Origin: Clostridia bacterium | GTDB taxonomy: Bacteria > Bacillota > Clostridia > Lachnospirales > Bianqueaceae | NCBI GenBank assembly: GCA_900764045.1 | Contig: CAAFMN010000031.1 | Span: 1-6,068 of the forward strand | DNA length: 6,068 nucleotides | Reading direction: 5' to 3' | Part shown: one piece after another, positions 5,448 to 6,068 of the stretch | How positions within the stretch are numbered: position 1 is the stretch's first letter | How the letters are laid out: each line of letters begins with the position of its first letter | The notes under the pieces: generated by a model | Database searches by the model: none | The model's input: the letters and a program-made list of their open reading frames with translations, nothing else | What the model was told of the DNA's origin: nothing | Position numbers and translations under genes: made by a program

Positions 5448-6068
5448 TCACAGTTCCATCTTAAATCCGTAGTCCTGCGCCTGATCCTGTTCCACATCCT
5501 GTGCCACGTCATCCTCCTGACGCTGCACCTGTGCCAAGACCATCAGCTGCCCAAGCCGGGAGGAGAATGCGGAGATGATCGCGGTCTTGCGGCTCTCGTC
5601 CACATACTCACCGGCCTGATCCAAGATGTCCCGGATATCCTGCTCAACGCCCCTCAGCCTATCAAAGTCGATCCAGCCGAAGGAGGTCACCAGCTTGAGC
5701 TGCTCCTCATGTGTTTTCTTGAACGGCTTGCACTCAATGGCACGGGCGGAGAGGATCTGGGGTGTCAGCTTATCGTACCCCAAGGAGGAGCCGCTATCGA
5801 AGATAGGTGCGGCTCCCAGCCATTCCAGTGTATCTGCACTGCGGAGTAGTCCGAAGTTGTTCTGATGCCTGTCCTCGTTGGCGATAAGGTAGTCCAGCAC
5901 GATCATCTGATCCACCGCGTGTTCCATACCCTCCACACCCAACGCCTCGCAGCAGTTCAGATAGTGGCGGTAGACCGATGTGTTGTTGTCTTTCCTCATG
6001 GACTGCATCACGCGCCACGCGCTGACAAGCTCCGTGTCCGGCGTAACGAAATCCTCACAGACACTGTA
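5448..6068 (-). CDS. HipA-like serine/threonine kinase, C-terminal part (N-terminus outside the window)
   Basis: The minus-strand frame is open from the window edge (YSVCEDFVTPDTELVSAW) to the stop at 5450-5448, giving 206 visible residues. NEDRHQNNFG (visible residues 64-73) matches the catalytic loop of HipA-type kinases, with Asp66 as catalytic base and Asn71 as metal ligand. PIFDSGSSLG supplies the second metal-binding Asp (Asp91). These correspond to the Asp/Asn and DFG-like Asp of E. coli HipA. The tail after about residue 180 (QRQEDDVAQDVEQDQAQDY) is acidic, Gln-rich and probably disordered. GTG/ATG codons near 6011 are internal, because the reading frame and family-like sequence continue upstream. 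Whether it is a toxin (HipA), a CtkA-like kinase or a regulator of the conjugative element cannot be decided, as the N-terminal lobe and any partner gene are not visible. Confidence 0.82.
   Translation of the reverse strand, partial: YSVCEDFVTPDTELVSAWRVMQSMRKDNNTSVYRHYLNCCEALGVEGMEHAVDQMIVLDYLIANEDRHQNNFGLLRSADTLEWLGAAPIFDSGSSLGYDKLTPQILSARAIECKPFKKTHEEQLKLVTSFGWIDFDRLRGVEQDIRDILDQAGEYVDESRKTAIISAFSSRLGQLMVLAQVQRQEDDVAQDVEQDQAQDYGFKMEL

Noticed and set aside
5418..5849. Plus-strand 143-codon open frame
   Set aside because: It is antisense to the HipA-like kinase, whose catalytic motifs are clear on the other strand.

Overview
The window looks like a Gram-positive gut-type clostridial genome (Oscillospiraceae/Lachnospiraceae-like). 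The flanking genes resemble a Tn1549-type conjugative element, ribosome binding sites are strong GGAGG-type, and a second mobile element sits inside the first. Organism and ICE assignment are inferences from remembered gene families; no search was possible.

Layout. The host backbone is on the minus strand and reads from high to low coordinates. It starts with the C-terminal part of a HipA-like kinase (6068-5448, cut by the window edge). A 15-bp-stem hairpin follows (5427-5393), then a VirB6/TrbL-like multi-membrane conjugation protein (5341-4472). Next comes a DNA cytosine-5 methyltransferase that overlaps it by ATGA. The methyltransferase is cut in two: its 5' part (motif I and the catalytic PCQ motif) lies at 4475-4249, and its 3' part (ENV motif and QYWGVP) lies at 360-1, running out of the window.

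The interruption is a plus-strand element of about 3.9 kb (361-4248). It carries three adjacent or overlapping tyrosine recombinase genes (533, 322 and 341 aa) and nothing else, bounded by 86-bp inverted repeats. This is the architecture of a Recombinase-In-Trio (RIT) element. Removing it restores an open PC[Q/T]DLSVAG methyltransferase motif.

The most interesting signal is the fine structure of the ends. Ten-base half-sites (TTATTCCGAA/TTCGGMATAA) abut three 6-bp spacers (TCGGTG, TCAAAA, TCCTGA), all beginning with TC. Joining the outer ends in a circle would create a classic tyrosine recombinase core: two inverted 10-bp arms around 6 bp. The left end carries one extra, already assembled core plus a perfect 20-bp palindrome. 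This looks like the scar of an earlier recombination or a cargo-free mini-unit. The three recombinases are expected to act together on these sites. A promoter and leader for the trio lie at the inner edge of the left repeat.
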